From UBA5239 sp031548025 (GTDB lineage: Bacteria; Verrucomicrobiota; Lentisphaeria; Victivallales; Victivallaceae): 64,000 nucleotides of DNA. This document shows, one piece after another, positions 16,084 through 25,208 of the stretch. The first letter of the stretch is position 1. Each line of letters starts with the position of its first letter. The stretch covers positions 1 to 64,000 of the forward strand of contig JAVBRM010000011.1 of assembly GCA_031548025.1 (NCBI GenBank). The letters are read 5' to 3'. Position numbers and translations under genes: made by a program. The notes beneath the pieces were generated by a model. It did not search any database and had not been told where the DNA came from. It worked only from the letters and a program-made list of their open reading frames with translations.

Positions 16084-19000
16084 ATGATAAGGTATTTAAC
16101 TATCTTTCTTCTGACTGCTGTTCACTGTGCGGAACCGCAGATTATCGCGCAATGGAACTTCAGCAATCCGGTCTTCGCCGGTTCGGTCCGTGGCAATACC
16201 GGCATCCTTCAGGAAAACGGCGCCGTGTTTCTGCAAATGCCGCAAGTAAGCGGCGATAAGCCTGGCGGCTACATGATCGGCAAGATCGATCCCCGGCTGA
16301 CCCCGCCCAACGCTTTCCGGCTGGAAATCAAATTTCAACTCTCCGCCGACACCGCCAAAAAACAAATCATGCTGTGGGACAACAAATATATCCTCGCCCC
16401 GAAACCCGATACCGAGGACAAACGTTCGCATTGCGGCTTTGCCTTGCGGCTGGTCCGCCAGGACAGCCAATGGATTCCGTACGGACATTTCGGCTATGGG
16501 AAAAGCTCCCTCGCGGTCGCCGGGGCTCCGCTCAATCTGGACCCGACCCGGGTTCACACACTCCGGGTGAACTACACCCCGGAACAGGTGGTTTTCCAGT
16601 TAGATGACAATCCCATTTGCACCAAAAACATCAGCGCTCCCGGCCCGCTCGAACCATCCGTTTACCGCACGGTAATCGGTGACCGGGTCGGCAGCAGTTA
16701 TTGCGGGTTGGAAGGGCGTATATTCGAGGTCACCCTAAGCTCCTTGCCGGTCGAATCGCTGAGTATCAACCATGCCGGACGCCGAGGATTCATCCGGCTG
16801 GAACCGTCCCCGAAACTGCCGGTACTGGTAGCGAACCGCGGCGGACAACCCATGCCGAAACAGCTTCTTACCGCCAGAGTCCTGGAACTACCCGACATGA
16901 TATTGTTCCAGGAAAAAGTCGACGTCCTTCCCGGCAACAATGTATTCGAAATCCCCCTGGACTCACGCCTGAAACCCGGACAATATCAGTTGGAAATAAC
17001 CCTCCGCGAACAGACACAAAATATCCCGTTTTTCATGGCCCCCGAGCAGGGCGACATTTATCCTGTCGTCATGTGGGGAGTAGGCGACTCAGGCAAACTC
17101 GCCGAGGTCGGCTTCACTCATTCGATAATCCCCCTGACCATGCGTAAGCCGGACCCTGCCAACCTCAATTCCACCCGCGCGGGAATGAAATCCATCGATG
17201 ACGCCCTGAGTTCCGGGATCTATACCGTCGACAACAATTCTTTTTACCGGACCATCCAATCCCGCTACCAACGCCTGGACCGCGACGGCAAGCCATACCC
17301 ACGCTCCAACCTGGACGCCGCCAATCCGGAAGTTGTCCAAATCCTGACCGACCATGCGGAACAAGCCGCCCGTGTCTACAGTTCACATCCCGCTTATGCC
17401 GCCGCGCTGATTCAGTCGGAGGTTCGCGACGGCTCGAATCCGTCGTTCACCGGGTTCGAGGAAAAAGCATTCAAGGCATATGCCGGTTATGATGTCCCGC
17501 CGCAGGTCAAAAGCCGCTGGGCGCCCGGGTATTCTACGCTCCCCGATTTCCCGCCGACCCGCATTCTGCCGGATGACTATCCGTTGCTGCATTATTACCG
17601 CTGGTGGTGGACCGTCGGCGACGGCTGGAACAACCTCCACGGCGCGATCAGCCAGGCATATCATCGCCATATCGGGCGGCCTTTCTGGACTTTTTACGAT
17701 CCGGCGGTACGGGTGCCGCCCGCCTGGGGCAGCGGCGGCGGGGTTGACTGTATCAGCCAGTGGAGCTATACAAACGCCGATCCCATCAAGGTAGGTCAGA
17801 GCGCCGATGAAATGTTGGCGATGGGCGCTGGAAATCCCAAACAGATGGTCATGAAAATGACGCAGGCATTCTGGTATCGCAACCAGGCGGCTCCCGCCGA
17901 CAAAAAAGTGGCAAATCCACCGGAATGGTTGAAGCAGGAGCCAGAAGCGAAATATTTCTCAATTTCGCCGGATCATTTGCGTATTGCTTTCTGGAGCATG
18001 ATTTCCCGCAAACTGGACGGCATCATGTATCACGGTTATTCCTCCCTGATCGAAGGCTCCACACATGCTTACCGGTTCACCTGTCCTGAACTGAAAAACT
18101 CGCTGAAGGAGCTCACCGACGACGTGATCAAACCGCTGGGTCCGGTCCTGAAACGCATTCCCGAGCGCCGCCCGGAAGTCGCGATACTGCAGAGCTTCGC
18201 CTCGACCATTTTTGCGGTCCGCCATGCCAGTTTCGGCTGGGGCAAGGGATGGGGAGCGGATCTGCACCTGGCATTGCAGTGGGCTCATTATCAACCGGCC
18301 ATCATTTACGAGGAGCATATCCGGAACGGCATCCTGGATCAGGTTGACGTCCTGGTTCTACCGGGGATTGAGGTGTTGCCGGAGTCCGTATTCCGGGCAA
18401 TCCGCGAATTTCAGCTCCGCGGCGGTCTGGTAGTCGGAGACAATCATTTACTGCCGGGAATTCTTCCGGATATCGGCATTCAGACGATAAACCGGGTAAC
18501 CAACGATCCGGCCGGAACCAAAGCGAAACTCCAGAAGCTCGGCGCGTCGATCCGCAAACAGCTGGAGCCGCATTACCAGTCGCCGGTCCGGGCGGACAAC
18601 CAAGACATCATCGTCCGGCTCCGGACATGGAAAAACGCTGATTATCTATTTGTCATCAACGACAAACGAACCTTCGGCAACTATGTCGGCCAATGGGGAA
18701 TAATCCAAGAACAAGGCTTGCCGAATCAAGGCAAAATAATCCTCAACCGCCAAGCCGGAGCCATTTACGATCTGGTGACAGGCCAACCGGTCAAATTCAC
18801 CGCCAAAGGCGGCCAATGCGAAATCCCGGTGAACCTCGCCCCCGGCGCCGGGAAAATATTGCTGATTCTGGATCAGACCTTAACGAAACAAGAGTTAACC
18901 GTTCCAGCCCTGGCCACACGGGGAAAAACGTTCAGCGTCACCATTGACTGCCGGACGGATGCCTTGATCCCCCTGGCGGTAAACCTGATCGATCCACAAG

Positions 19001-19179
19001 GCCAAACGGCCGCCGGCAGCGGTTACTTTTGCGCCATCGACGGCAAAATAACCATCAACCTCACACCCTCCCTGAACGATCAACCCGGAACCTGGCAAGT
19101 CAACGTCAAAAATCTGGCAAACAGCCAAAGCGCAACCGCCACAATTAAAGTCGATGAAAAGCCAACTTCCGCGCTTTGA
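16084..19179 (+). CDS. Secreted GH42-like glycoside hydrolase with N-terminal lectin domain
   Basis: A 1,031-residue exported protein. A signal (1-15) is followed by a LamG/concanavalin-like domain (about 20-220: AQWNFSNPVFAG, FRLEIKFQLS, VGSSYCGLEGRIFEVTLSS). Residues about 315-700 look like a (beta/alpha)8 barrel of the GH42/GH-A type; Glu446 in ALIQSEVRD is a candidate catalytic acid. About 700-830 resembles the glutamine-amidotransferase-like fold found after GH42 barrels (RPEVAILQS, DVLVLPGIEVLP, FQLRGGLVVGDN). A C-terminal beta domain ends the protein. ATG 16084 has AGGGAA 7 nt upstream. The substrate is not readable; galactoside activity is a family inference. Confidence 0.72.
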   Translation: MIRYLTIFLLTAVHCAEPQIIAQWNFSNPVFAGSVRGNTGILQENGAVFLQMPQVSGDKPGGYMIGKIDPRLTPPNAFRLEIKFQLSADTAKKQIMLWDNKYILAPKPDTEDKRSHCGFALRLVRQDSQWIPYGHFGYGKSSLAVAGAPLNLDPTRVHTLRVNYTPEQVVFQLDDNPICTKNISAPGPLEPSVYRTVIGDRVGSSYCGLEGRIFEVTLSSLPVESLSINHAGRRGFIRLEPSPKLPVLVANRGGQPMPKQLLTARVLELPDMILFQEKVDVLPGNNVFEIPLDSRLKPGQYQLEITLREQTQNIPFFMAPEQGDIYPVVMWGVGDSGKLAEVGFTHSIIPLTMRKPDPANLNSTRAGMKSIDDALSSGIYTVDNNSFYRTIQSRYQRLDRDGKPYPRSNLDAANPEVVQILTDHAEQAARVYSSHPAYAAALIQSEVRDGSNPSFTGFEEKAFKAYAGYDVPPQVKSRWAPGYSTLPDFPPTRILPDDYPLLHYYRWWWTVGDGWNNLHGAISQAYHRHIGRPFWTFYDPAVRVPPAWGSGGGVDCISQWSYTNADPIKVGQSADEMLAMGAGNPKQMVMKMTQAFWYRNQAAPADKKVANPPEWLKQEPEAKYFSISPDHLRIAFWSMISRKLDGIMYHGYSSLIEGSTHAYRFTCPELKNSLKELTDDVIKPLGPVLKRIPERRPEVAILQSFASTIFAVRHASFGWGKGWGADLHLALQWAHYQPAIIYEEHIRNGILDQVDVLVLPGIEVLPESVFRAIREFQLRGGLVVGDNHLLPGILPDIGIQTINRVTNDPAGTKAKLQKLGASIRKQLEPHYQSPVRADNQDIIVRLRTWKNADYLFVINDKRTFGNYVGQWGIIQEQGLPNQGKIILNRQAGAIYDLVTGQPVKFTAKGGQCEIPVNLAPGAGKILLILDQTLTKQELTVPALATRGKTFSVTIDCRTDALIPLAVNLIDPQGQTAAGSGYFCAIDGKITINLTPSLNDQPGTWQVNVKNLANSQSATATIKVDEKPTSAL

Positions 19180-19188
19180 TAGCAATTT

Positions 19189-19229
19189 GAGGCTGTGGTG
19201 GCACAACAAAGCTTTCACAGCTTCTTTTT
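19189..19229 (+). terminator. Rho-independent terminator after cassette C
   Basis: GAGGCTGTG (19189-19197) pairs with CACAGCTTC (19216-19224, one G-U) and is followed by TTTTT (19225-19229). It lies 10 bp after the GH42-like stop in a convergent intergenic region. Confidence 0.65.
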
Positions 19230-19263
19230 AAAGCGTTGTTTTTACCGGCAACAGTATTAATGC

Positions 19264-21582
19264 TCAGGGTTGAATAGATAAAGCGCCGGCGTTCGTCGGA
19301 GCGTCCGGGACAACTTGGAAAACGTATATTGTGTCTAAAGCAATAAAAAAAATTTTACCGTGATATTCAAAAATATCGCTGCTTTTCCGCATTGCCAACA
19401 TTTGCGTTTGACGGGGGTTTTCCAGATCAACGCAAAATTGCGTTTGCCCGCCAATCCAAAGCTTGCCGTTGCGGATCATGACCGGTCCGTCGATCTGCCG
19501 CTCGCCAAGCATTTGATAGCGTGGTTTTGAGCCATCCCAAATGCGGTGTTGACCATGAAAAAAATGCTCCCATGCGCCGTTTGACGGATCAACCCGGTAA
19601 ATTGAACCGCCATAGTTGCAAAGTACCCACATTGCGCTATCGTCATAATTCATATAACAATGATAACTTTCCGGCACAGTCGCGATTTTCGTGAATTTTT
19701 CCAGCGCAACATCAAAGCCCCACAACTCGGTACGATCATTCAGGAACATGGCAAAAAGAAATCTCTTTTCGTCTTGGCGAAAAAGCTTGGCCGCGACTCC
19801 GTTTTTGACGATATCCAACGGGGAAAGTTCTTCAACCCGGGCGGAGGAAAAATGGATTTTGCGCTTTCCACCCTCCATGTCCATTGAAATCAACATCTTA
19901 GTTTTCTGGCTTTCGTAAATTTTGTTGGAATCCAGGAGATAGATCCGGTCATTCAGTATCTCCAATCCGCTCGGGGAGAATTGCGGAGGCAACTCTTTGA
20001 GTTGATGCCACTTTATAGCGTCATTGCCGCGCTCTCCAACCCATATGAAATCGGGGCCGGAAAAAACAATATATTGCGGCGATACCTTCAAAAATCGTGC
20101 TGTATAGTCATAAATATCCACATCGGCTCCGGGAAAGGTGGAAAGCAAGCGCATACAAGCCGCATCACAGTCGAATTCATAAAAACGCAAATCTTCATCT
20201 CGTTGATAACAAATCAAATAAATGAATTTACCATATTGTGTGACCGCCAATATTCTTTCGGTCGGGATTTCTGTGAATTCGAACGGCTGATTGATTGCCG
20301 TAAAAAGTTCAGTCCGCAATGAGCGGGAAATACTTGACTCTTTGCTGTAAAGATTGTTAAAGAGAGCGGGCAAAGCAACAGAGTTGCTGCGGATGGTCAA
20401 AAAATCATATCCATGCTTGCGAATCAGCGGCGCAGCGGCGATTAGCTGACGAATGATGGATTCGTTAATTTTCGTCATTACCACCCCAAACAATGCTTTG
20501 AGGCCGGGCAAGGATATTTCACGGCCGGAGCGTGTAAGGTATTCCACCAATAATTCGCAACCAAAAGTTTCGTCTTTTCCCAGGCGTTTGACACTCCAAA
20601 AACTCAATGTTCTCGTGCCTAAAAAAATATTGATACCCCGCCAGTTGCTGTAAGCCCCGCTTCCTCCTGAAGTAAATCCGGGAAATTCTTGGTCCAGCAT
20701 GGAAAAACAATCAAAATAGATTTTCCGGATTGCTGCCTCATCATTACCGGCACGGATTAAATTTTGAATCATCATGATTCGCAGCTTTTCAAAACGCAGT
20801 GGTGCCAACTTCGCCCGATTCAGTTCCGCAGTGAAATCATTCAGGGATAAATAGTAGTCGACATAAAAATCTTCCACCTGCGACGAATAAATATCTTGAA
20901 AAACGCTTTCCGGCATGGGGGTCAACCCAACTGCAAGACCGATCTTTTCAACTGCGCCCGCGTCTTCGGGATGTTTGTCTATATATGCATTGATTTTTTT
21001 TATGTAATCCAATGTATACTCTCTGTTGTCTTTCAGATAGTCAGGCGAGATTGCACTCCGATAATATCTCTCGATGATTATCGAGGCCAGATAATGAGTA
21101 TATTTTTTGATATCCCCGGGAGTTTTAAATTCCGCCTTCGGATCAATTTGTATCAGGCGACGGCTCTCGGCTTGACGTTCGCGGCGGATAACAGCGAAAA
21201 GTTCATCAGCCGACGGAGTCAAATCATTTCGTAGAGCATAGGTCATTCGCATATCCCAGACCCTGCGCTTGCTATCGGGAAAATCCTTGCAGAAGCGAAA
21301 TGTCTGTTCCACCGCTTTGCGGACTTCCTCCGTTCCCAACGGGCAACGATATTCAAAAATCCATTGCAACTCCTCATAACGGTATATTTCATTCATCGGG
21401 TTAAGGGCGAGCGCGGCGGCGAGTTTCTCTTTTTTCTGTTCCGGCGATGCCGCAGTCCCGTATTCGGCAAAAAACCGTTCGATCTCTTTCCGAGCGTCCC
21501 GGTCTTTTTCCACGCTCTGGGCACAAAGCAAGCATTCCCCCAGCAGCGAGAGCAATAGAAAGGCGACAAGCCATTTTTTCAT
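19264..21582 (-). CDS. Secreted repeat/beta-propeller protein (second of pair)
   Basis: A 772-residue exported protein. ATG 21582 (MKKWLVAFLLLSLLG signal) is chosen: it forms an ATGA overlap with the upstream gene's stop, while the longer frame gives no signal. About 30-430 is alpha-helical, with TPR-like character (AALALNPMNEIYRYEELQWI, KKINAYIDKHPEDAGAVEKI). About 440-772 is a beta region with repeated strands (YGKFIYLICYQRDEDLRFYEF, RIYLLDSNKIYES, AMWVLCNYGGSIYRVDPS, KLWIGGQTQFCVDLENP), consistent with a beta-propeller. It aligns by eye with the C-terminal half of the 1,013-residue neighbour. The function is unknown; no enzymatic motif was recognised. Confidence 0.75.
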   Translation of the reverse strand: MKKWLVAFLLLSLLGECLLCAQSVEKDRDARKEIERFFAEYGTAASPEQKKEKLAAALALNPMNEIYRYEELQWIFEYRCPLGTEEVRKAVEQTFRFCKDFPDSKRRVWDMRMTYALRNDLTPSADELFAVIRRERQAESRRLIQIDPKAEFKTPGDIKKYTHYLASIIIERYYRSAISPDYLKDNREYTLDYIKKINAYIDKHPEDAGAVEKIGLAVGLTPMPESVFQDIYSSQVEDFYVDYYLSLNDFTAELNRAKLAPLRFEKLRIMMIQNLIRAGNDEAAIRKIYFDCFSMLDQEFPGFTSGGSGAYSNWRGINIFLGTRTLSFWSVKRLGKDETFGCELLVEYLTRSGREISLPGLKALFGVVMTKINESIIRQLIAAAPLIRKHGYDFLTIRSNSVALPALFNNLYSKESSISRSLRTELFTAINQPFEFTEIPTERILAVTQYGKFIYLICYQRDEDLRFYEFDCDAACMRLLSTFPGADVDIYDYTARFLKVSPQYIVFSGPDFIWVGERGNDAIKWHQLKELPPQFSPSGLEILNDRIYLLDSNKIYESQKTKMLISMDMEGGKRKIHFSSARVEELSPLDIVKNGVAAKLFRQDEKRFLFAMFLNDRTELWGFDVALEKFTKIATVPESYHCYMNYDDSAMWVLCNYGGSIYRVDPSNGAWEHFFHGQHRIWDGSKPRYQMLGERQIDGPVMIRNGKLWIGGQTQFCVDLENPRQTQMLAMRKSSDIFEYHGKIFFIALDTIYVFQVVPDAPTNAGALSIQP

Positions 21583-24500
21583 TGGCCGGGCTCCTTGAGT
21601 TTCAGGATGAAAAGCGATGGAATGCCCCGGCGGACGGGAACGGCGATTTCCTGCGTTTTCGGCAAATATAGCATGTCTGCCGCTTCGGGCAGGCATAGCA
21701 GCGGCGATTTTTCCGGCGTTTCCAAGTCCAGGGCAAGGCGTCCGAATCTTCCGGCCGAAATCAACAGGCGGTTATTCAACAGCCACGCGGGACTTTGGAT
21801 ACTGGAATAACCGCCAAGCTTACAACGGTAGGAACGCGAAACGTCCTTCATATTCCGTGTCAGGAGCCATTCGACTTGAAGCGTTTTCTTGTCCAGGCGG
21901 AACCATTCTTCTCCGAACGAGCGTCCTGCCTGCCCGAGAATGAAATCTCCTTGATTCCGCAGATCGACGGCAAGAATGCTTTTCAGTTCGGTAACGATTG
22001 AAAGCGTTTCCATCACCGGATCGAACGACCAGATTTTTCCGTATTTGTTGTGCTGATTTACAGAAAACAACAAACGTCCATCGGGAAGCGGAATGAGTTC
22101 CGACACTCGCGCGGTTTCGAGCTTATCCAACTCATTTTCCTTGTTCAGCCGGTCGCCGGAAAAATACACTTTCGTATCGCTGCCGTCCATCCGGCAGGAG
22201 TAAAGGCCCGGGCGCGCCGGATACTCTCGGCCGCCACAGAGATAAACGATTCGATTTCCGACTATCGCGGCCGAAGCGATCAGACCGCCGGGCAGTTCTT
22301 TCAGGTGTTTTGCCTGATTTTCCGCCGGATCGTAAACGAGCATTTGCCTGTCGCCGCCCAAAATAATTTTTCCGCCGCTAACAGAAATGGTAGAGGAATT
22401 GATCTGCCCGAAAGCGGCCTGTTCCTCTTGGAAATTGCTTGCGTTCAGGTATATGGGGAAGGATACGCATTTTGCGGTTGTTGGTTCGAAACGATAAAAA
22501 TACAAATCCCGCTTTTTATCCGCGCACAAAAGATAGATCTGTTCTCCATCGGTTCCGGCGGCAAGGCAGTATGGATACAGCAAAGGTAACTCCCGAACTT
22601 CAAATGCGTCATTCAACGCCGTCAGCATTTTTTGCGCTTCCGGGTTCTCCTTGCGGCGGGAATAAAGCGAGTAAATCAAATTTCCGACGAGGTTGCTTGA
22701 GTCGTTTTTTTGAATCATCTTCAACGCCATGCCGCGAATGACAGAGACGTGGTTCAATAGTTCGGAAATCGGTGCGCCTGAAGCAATCAGTGCTTCCACC
22801 CGTTCCGCGTCGGACGAAGCGGGCTGTTCCGACATAAATGCGGCGGGGCGCTTTAACATGAACCCGACCACCTGGCTTGGATTCAGGCCGCAGTGGATTG
22901 CCGCATCGCGAAGATAACGGAAATACAGCGTATTCGGCTTGTATTTCCGATTGAGGCCCTCCTGTTTCAGAGCATTGTCAAAGGCCTGCTGGAGCGCGGC
23001 AAACGAATGATCCGAATTCAAGTATTCGCGCAAGGCTCTCAAATCGTTCAACCGTTCGGAAAAATTGCCTTTTCCAGCTCCGGAATAGAGTTTTTCGAGC
23101 GTATCCCATTCTTCATTCAGAATGCGCCGGATCTCATCCCACGCCTCAGCCTGGCGATACTTGGGCAGCTCAATCCCATAAGGGAAATACAAATTATAAT
23201 AATGTTTGACGGCGGCGGCCTTCTGCTCCGGATGAAGACGGATGAATTCGTTTGTCGCGTTGATAAGATCGACATCCGCCTGATAGCGGTCGCGCACCAT
23301 TCGGAGTGCATCGATTTCCGGCGACAGATCCAGCCGGCTGCGCCGGGTTTCCCGGAATTTTTCGAGGTCGCGGACGGTTTTGATTTCAGCCGGATCGTCG
23401 AGGAACCAATCGGAATTTCCGTTGCGGCAACGACGATCGATCGCCTTGAGTTCCGGAATAAGCGAAGCAAGTTCTTCCGGTTCGATCCCCGGGAAACGAT
23501 GCGGTTCCCAGTTGTTCAGAGGTTGAATCGCGAAACTTGAATGATTGCGAAAGCTCGAATATTTCGGATACCGAAAGTTCGGATACCGGTCGATAAAGGC
23601 ATTGGCATCGCGGATGTGCCGCCGAAGAATCTCCAACTTCTCTTTTCCCGAACCGTGCCCGTGAACCTTGCAGAGTTCATAAAAAATCTTTTCATACTGA
23701 TACAGCGGATTGTCGGGGTCAAGCGCCAATGCGGCGTCGATCAGGCTCGCGGCTTCGTCGCAGATACGCGGAAACATATTGATGGACTCGATGTGGAGGC
23801 GCAGAAACTCGCGGAACTCACGGAAATACTGCGCCGCTTCACTTTTTCGGTTACCGGAAAATTCCTGTGGGACAGCATTCAATCGACGGCATATTACCCG
23901 GTAGAGTTCCTGCCCGTCGGAAACTGTGACTTTTTCCCGGACGAAATTTTTTCCAGAGGCATCGGAAAGCGAAAAATCAACATTCAACGTTTTTTTCTCC
24001 GCTCCCGGCATGACTTCCAGGTGAATCAATACCGTCGAAGGCGCAAGCGGCAGACTTGAACCGGAAAGTTCCCGTTCGTTCAATACCGCTCCGAGGTGTC
24101 CGCGCTCCAATAACTGAATATCCGGAGTATTGGTCAATCCTTCGGAGAGGGTAAACACCAGCGAGGCGGTGCCCTCCTTGCTCACGCCCGCCACGCGTCG
24201 GACGACGCCGAGCGCCACCGGTTTGGCGCCCGTGCCGGAAAGTTTCCCGGCGGCGAAGAGTAGACATTCCGCCAGCGTTTTTTCCGGAGCTTGCTCCGGC
24301 AGGAGACGGTCCGCCAGGAGATAGCCGTTCTTTGCGTTGATCACTCGAAACCGGAAGGGGTGATTTTTGCCGGCTCGAAATACCAGTGCGCAAAGGTCGG
24401 CATGCGGGAAGCGGCGGAGCAATTCTGCGTCTCCGGCAAAAGTTAACTTGTGCTCTCCCAGAACCTTGTCGATTTCGGCGCGCTCTAAAAGTTCGATTTC

Positions 24501-24620
24501 GGAAAACCCGCTTAGTTCCATCGTTGCCGGCTCGCACACTTCACGATCACCGATCAACGCAACTTTCACTGGCGCGGCGACGGTAGAGAGACAGAGAAAA
24601 AATATCCAGAACCATTTCAT
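21579..24620 (-). CDS. Secreted protein: tandem CsgG-like domains, helical repeats, beta-propeller
   Basis: A 1,013-residue exported protein. A signal ends near residue 15 (STVAA/P). Two N-terminal domains of about 120 residues each contain the pattern seen in CsgG/LpoB-like folds: ELSGFSEIELLERAEIDKVL near 35-55 and LTNTPDIQLLERGHLGAVL near 160-180, where a Leu-Leu-Glu-Arg precedes a helix. Then a TPR-like helical region with ALALDPDNPLYQYEKIF, and a C-terminal propeller (GEQIYLLCADKKRDLYFYRF, RIVYLCGGREYP, RLLFSVNQHNKYGKIW). Upstream lie two 10-bp direct repeats. CsgG-like domains often act at the outer membrane; here the role is unknown. Confidence 0.72.
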   Translation of the reverse strand: MKWFWIFFLCLSTVAAPVKVALIGDREVCEPATMELSGFSEIELLERAEIDKVLGEHKLTFAGDAELLRRFPHADLCALVFRAGKNHPFRFRVINAKNGYLLADRLLPEQAPEKTLAECLLFAAGKLSGTGAKPVALGVVRRVAGVSKEGTASLVFTLSEGLTNTPDIQLLERGHLGAVLNERELSGSSLPLAPSTVLIHLEVMPGAEKKTLNVDFSLSDASGKNFVREKVTVSDGQELYRVICRRLNAVPQEFSGNRKSEAAQYFREFREFLRLHIESINMFPRICDEAASLIDAALALDPDNPLYQYEKIFYELCKVHGHGSGKEKLEILRRHIRDANAFIDRYPNFRYPKYSSFRNHSSFAIQPLNNWEPHRFPGIEPEELASLIPELKAIDRRCRNGNSDWFLDDPAEIKTVRDLEKFRETRRSRLDLSPEIDALRMVRDRYQADVDLINATNEFIRLHPEQKAAAVKHYYNLYFPYGIELPKYRQAEAWDEIRRILNEEWDTLEKLYSGAGKGNFSERLNDLRALREYLNSDHSFAALQQAFDNALKQEGLNRKYKPNTLYFRYLRDAAIHCGLNPSQVVGFMLKRPAAFMSEQPASSDAERVEALIASGAPISELLNHVSVIRGMALKMIQKNDSSNLVGNLIYSLYSRRKENPEAQKMLTALNDAFEVRELPLLYPYCLAAGTDGEQIYLLCADKKRDLYFYRFEPTTAKCVSFPIYLNASNFQEEQAAFGQINSSTISVSGGKIILGGDRQMLVYDPAENQAKHLKELPGGLIASAAIVGNRIVYLCGGREYPARPGLYSCRMDGSDTKVYFSGDRLNKENELDKLETARVSELIPLPDGRLLFSVNQHNKYGKIWSFDPVMETLSIVTELKSILAVDLRNQGDFILGQAGRSFGEEWFRLDKKTLQVEWLLTRNMKDVSRSYRCKLGGYSSIQSPAWLLNNRLLISAGRFGRLALDLETPEKSPLLCLPEAADMLYLPKTQEIAVPVRRGIPSLFILKLKEPGQ

Positions 24621-24671
24621 GACCTTTGCTCAGCTCCGTAATAACATTTAATACTAAGACGCGCCGCATAC

Positions 24672-24702
24672 CGGATTTCTTAGTGAAAGAGTCGGATTTC
24701 TT
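24672..24702 (-). repeat. Two direct repeats upstream of the propeller pair
   Basis: CGGATTTCTT occurs at 24672-24681 and at 24693-24702, exactly 21 bp apart (two helical turns), 52-82 bp before the start of the 1,013-residue gene. This is the usual arrangement of a tandem activator site, such as that of a response regulator. Confidence 0.5.
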
Positions 24703-24781
24703 TGAAGAATATACAACAATTTGTAAATAATGGCAAATATGGTAGAAAATGATTTGAATTAGTATTCAGGAATCCGGGTAT

Positions 24782-24805
24782 AAAAAAGGCCGTTTTATAA
24801 CGGCC
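24782..24805 (-). terminator. Rho-independent terminator after the tRNA cluster
   Basis: GGCCGTT (24788-24794) pairs with AACGGCC (24799-24805) around a TTAT loop. On the minus strand it is followed by six T (24787-24782). It ends the leftward tRNA transcript. Confidence 0.82.
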
Positions 24806-24818
24806 GAAAACTAAAAAA

Positions 24819-24903
24819 TGGTGGCGGGGGGTGGGTTCGAACCACCGAAAGCAACGCTAGCAGATTTACAGTCTGCCCCCTTTAGCCACTCGGGAACCCC
24901 GCC
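24819..24903 (-). tRNA. tRNA-Tyr (GTA)
   Basis: On the minus strand the 5-prime GGCGGGG pairs with the 3-prime CCCCGCC, followed by A and an encoded CCA (24821-24819). The anticodon loop reads CTGTAAA, giving GTA. The T arm contains GGTTCGAACC. The long variable arm is typical of type II tRNAs. The length is 85 nt including CCA. Confidence 0.93.
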
Positions 24904-24912
24904 AGGGATGTT

Positions 24913-24986
24913 TGGAGCGAGTAAGGGGAGTCGAACCCCTATATCCAGCTTGGAAGGCTGGTGCACAACCGTTATGCCATACTCGC
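24913..24986 (-). tRNA. tRNA-Gly (TCC)
   Basis: On the minus strand the acceptor stem GCGAGTA pairs with TACTCGC, then T and encoded CCA. The anticodon stem CCAGC/GCTGG holds the loop CTTCCAA, giving anticodon TCC. The T loop is GTTCGAC. The length is 74 nt including CCA. Confidence 0.95.
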
Positions 24987-25016
24987 AAAAAGGCAAATTA
25001 ACGTGCAATTGAAAAA

Positions 25017-25103
25017 TGGTGCCGATGAAGAGAGTCGAACTCTTACTCCTGTGAAGGAACTACGACCTGAACGTAGCGCGTCTGCCAATTCCGCCACATC
25101 GGC
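25017..25103 (-). tRNA. tRNA-Leu (CAG)
   Basis: On the minus strand the acceptor GCCGATG pairs with CATCGGC, then A and encoded CCA. The anticodon stem CTACG/CGTAG holds TTCAGGT, giving anticodon CAG. A long variable arm is present, as expected for Leu. First of the three tRNAs in the direction of transcription; 87 nt including CCA. Confidence 0.95.
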
Positions 25104-25208
25104 TTATTAAACAACTTTATAACTCTGGTTTTCAGTGTTATGGGCTTTAAGATACTCTGTTTTTTGATTTATACAAGCCGGGAATGGGAAAAAATATGGA
25201 AAAATTGT

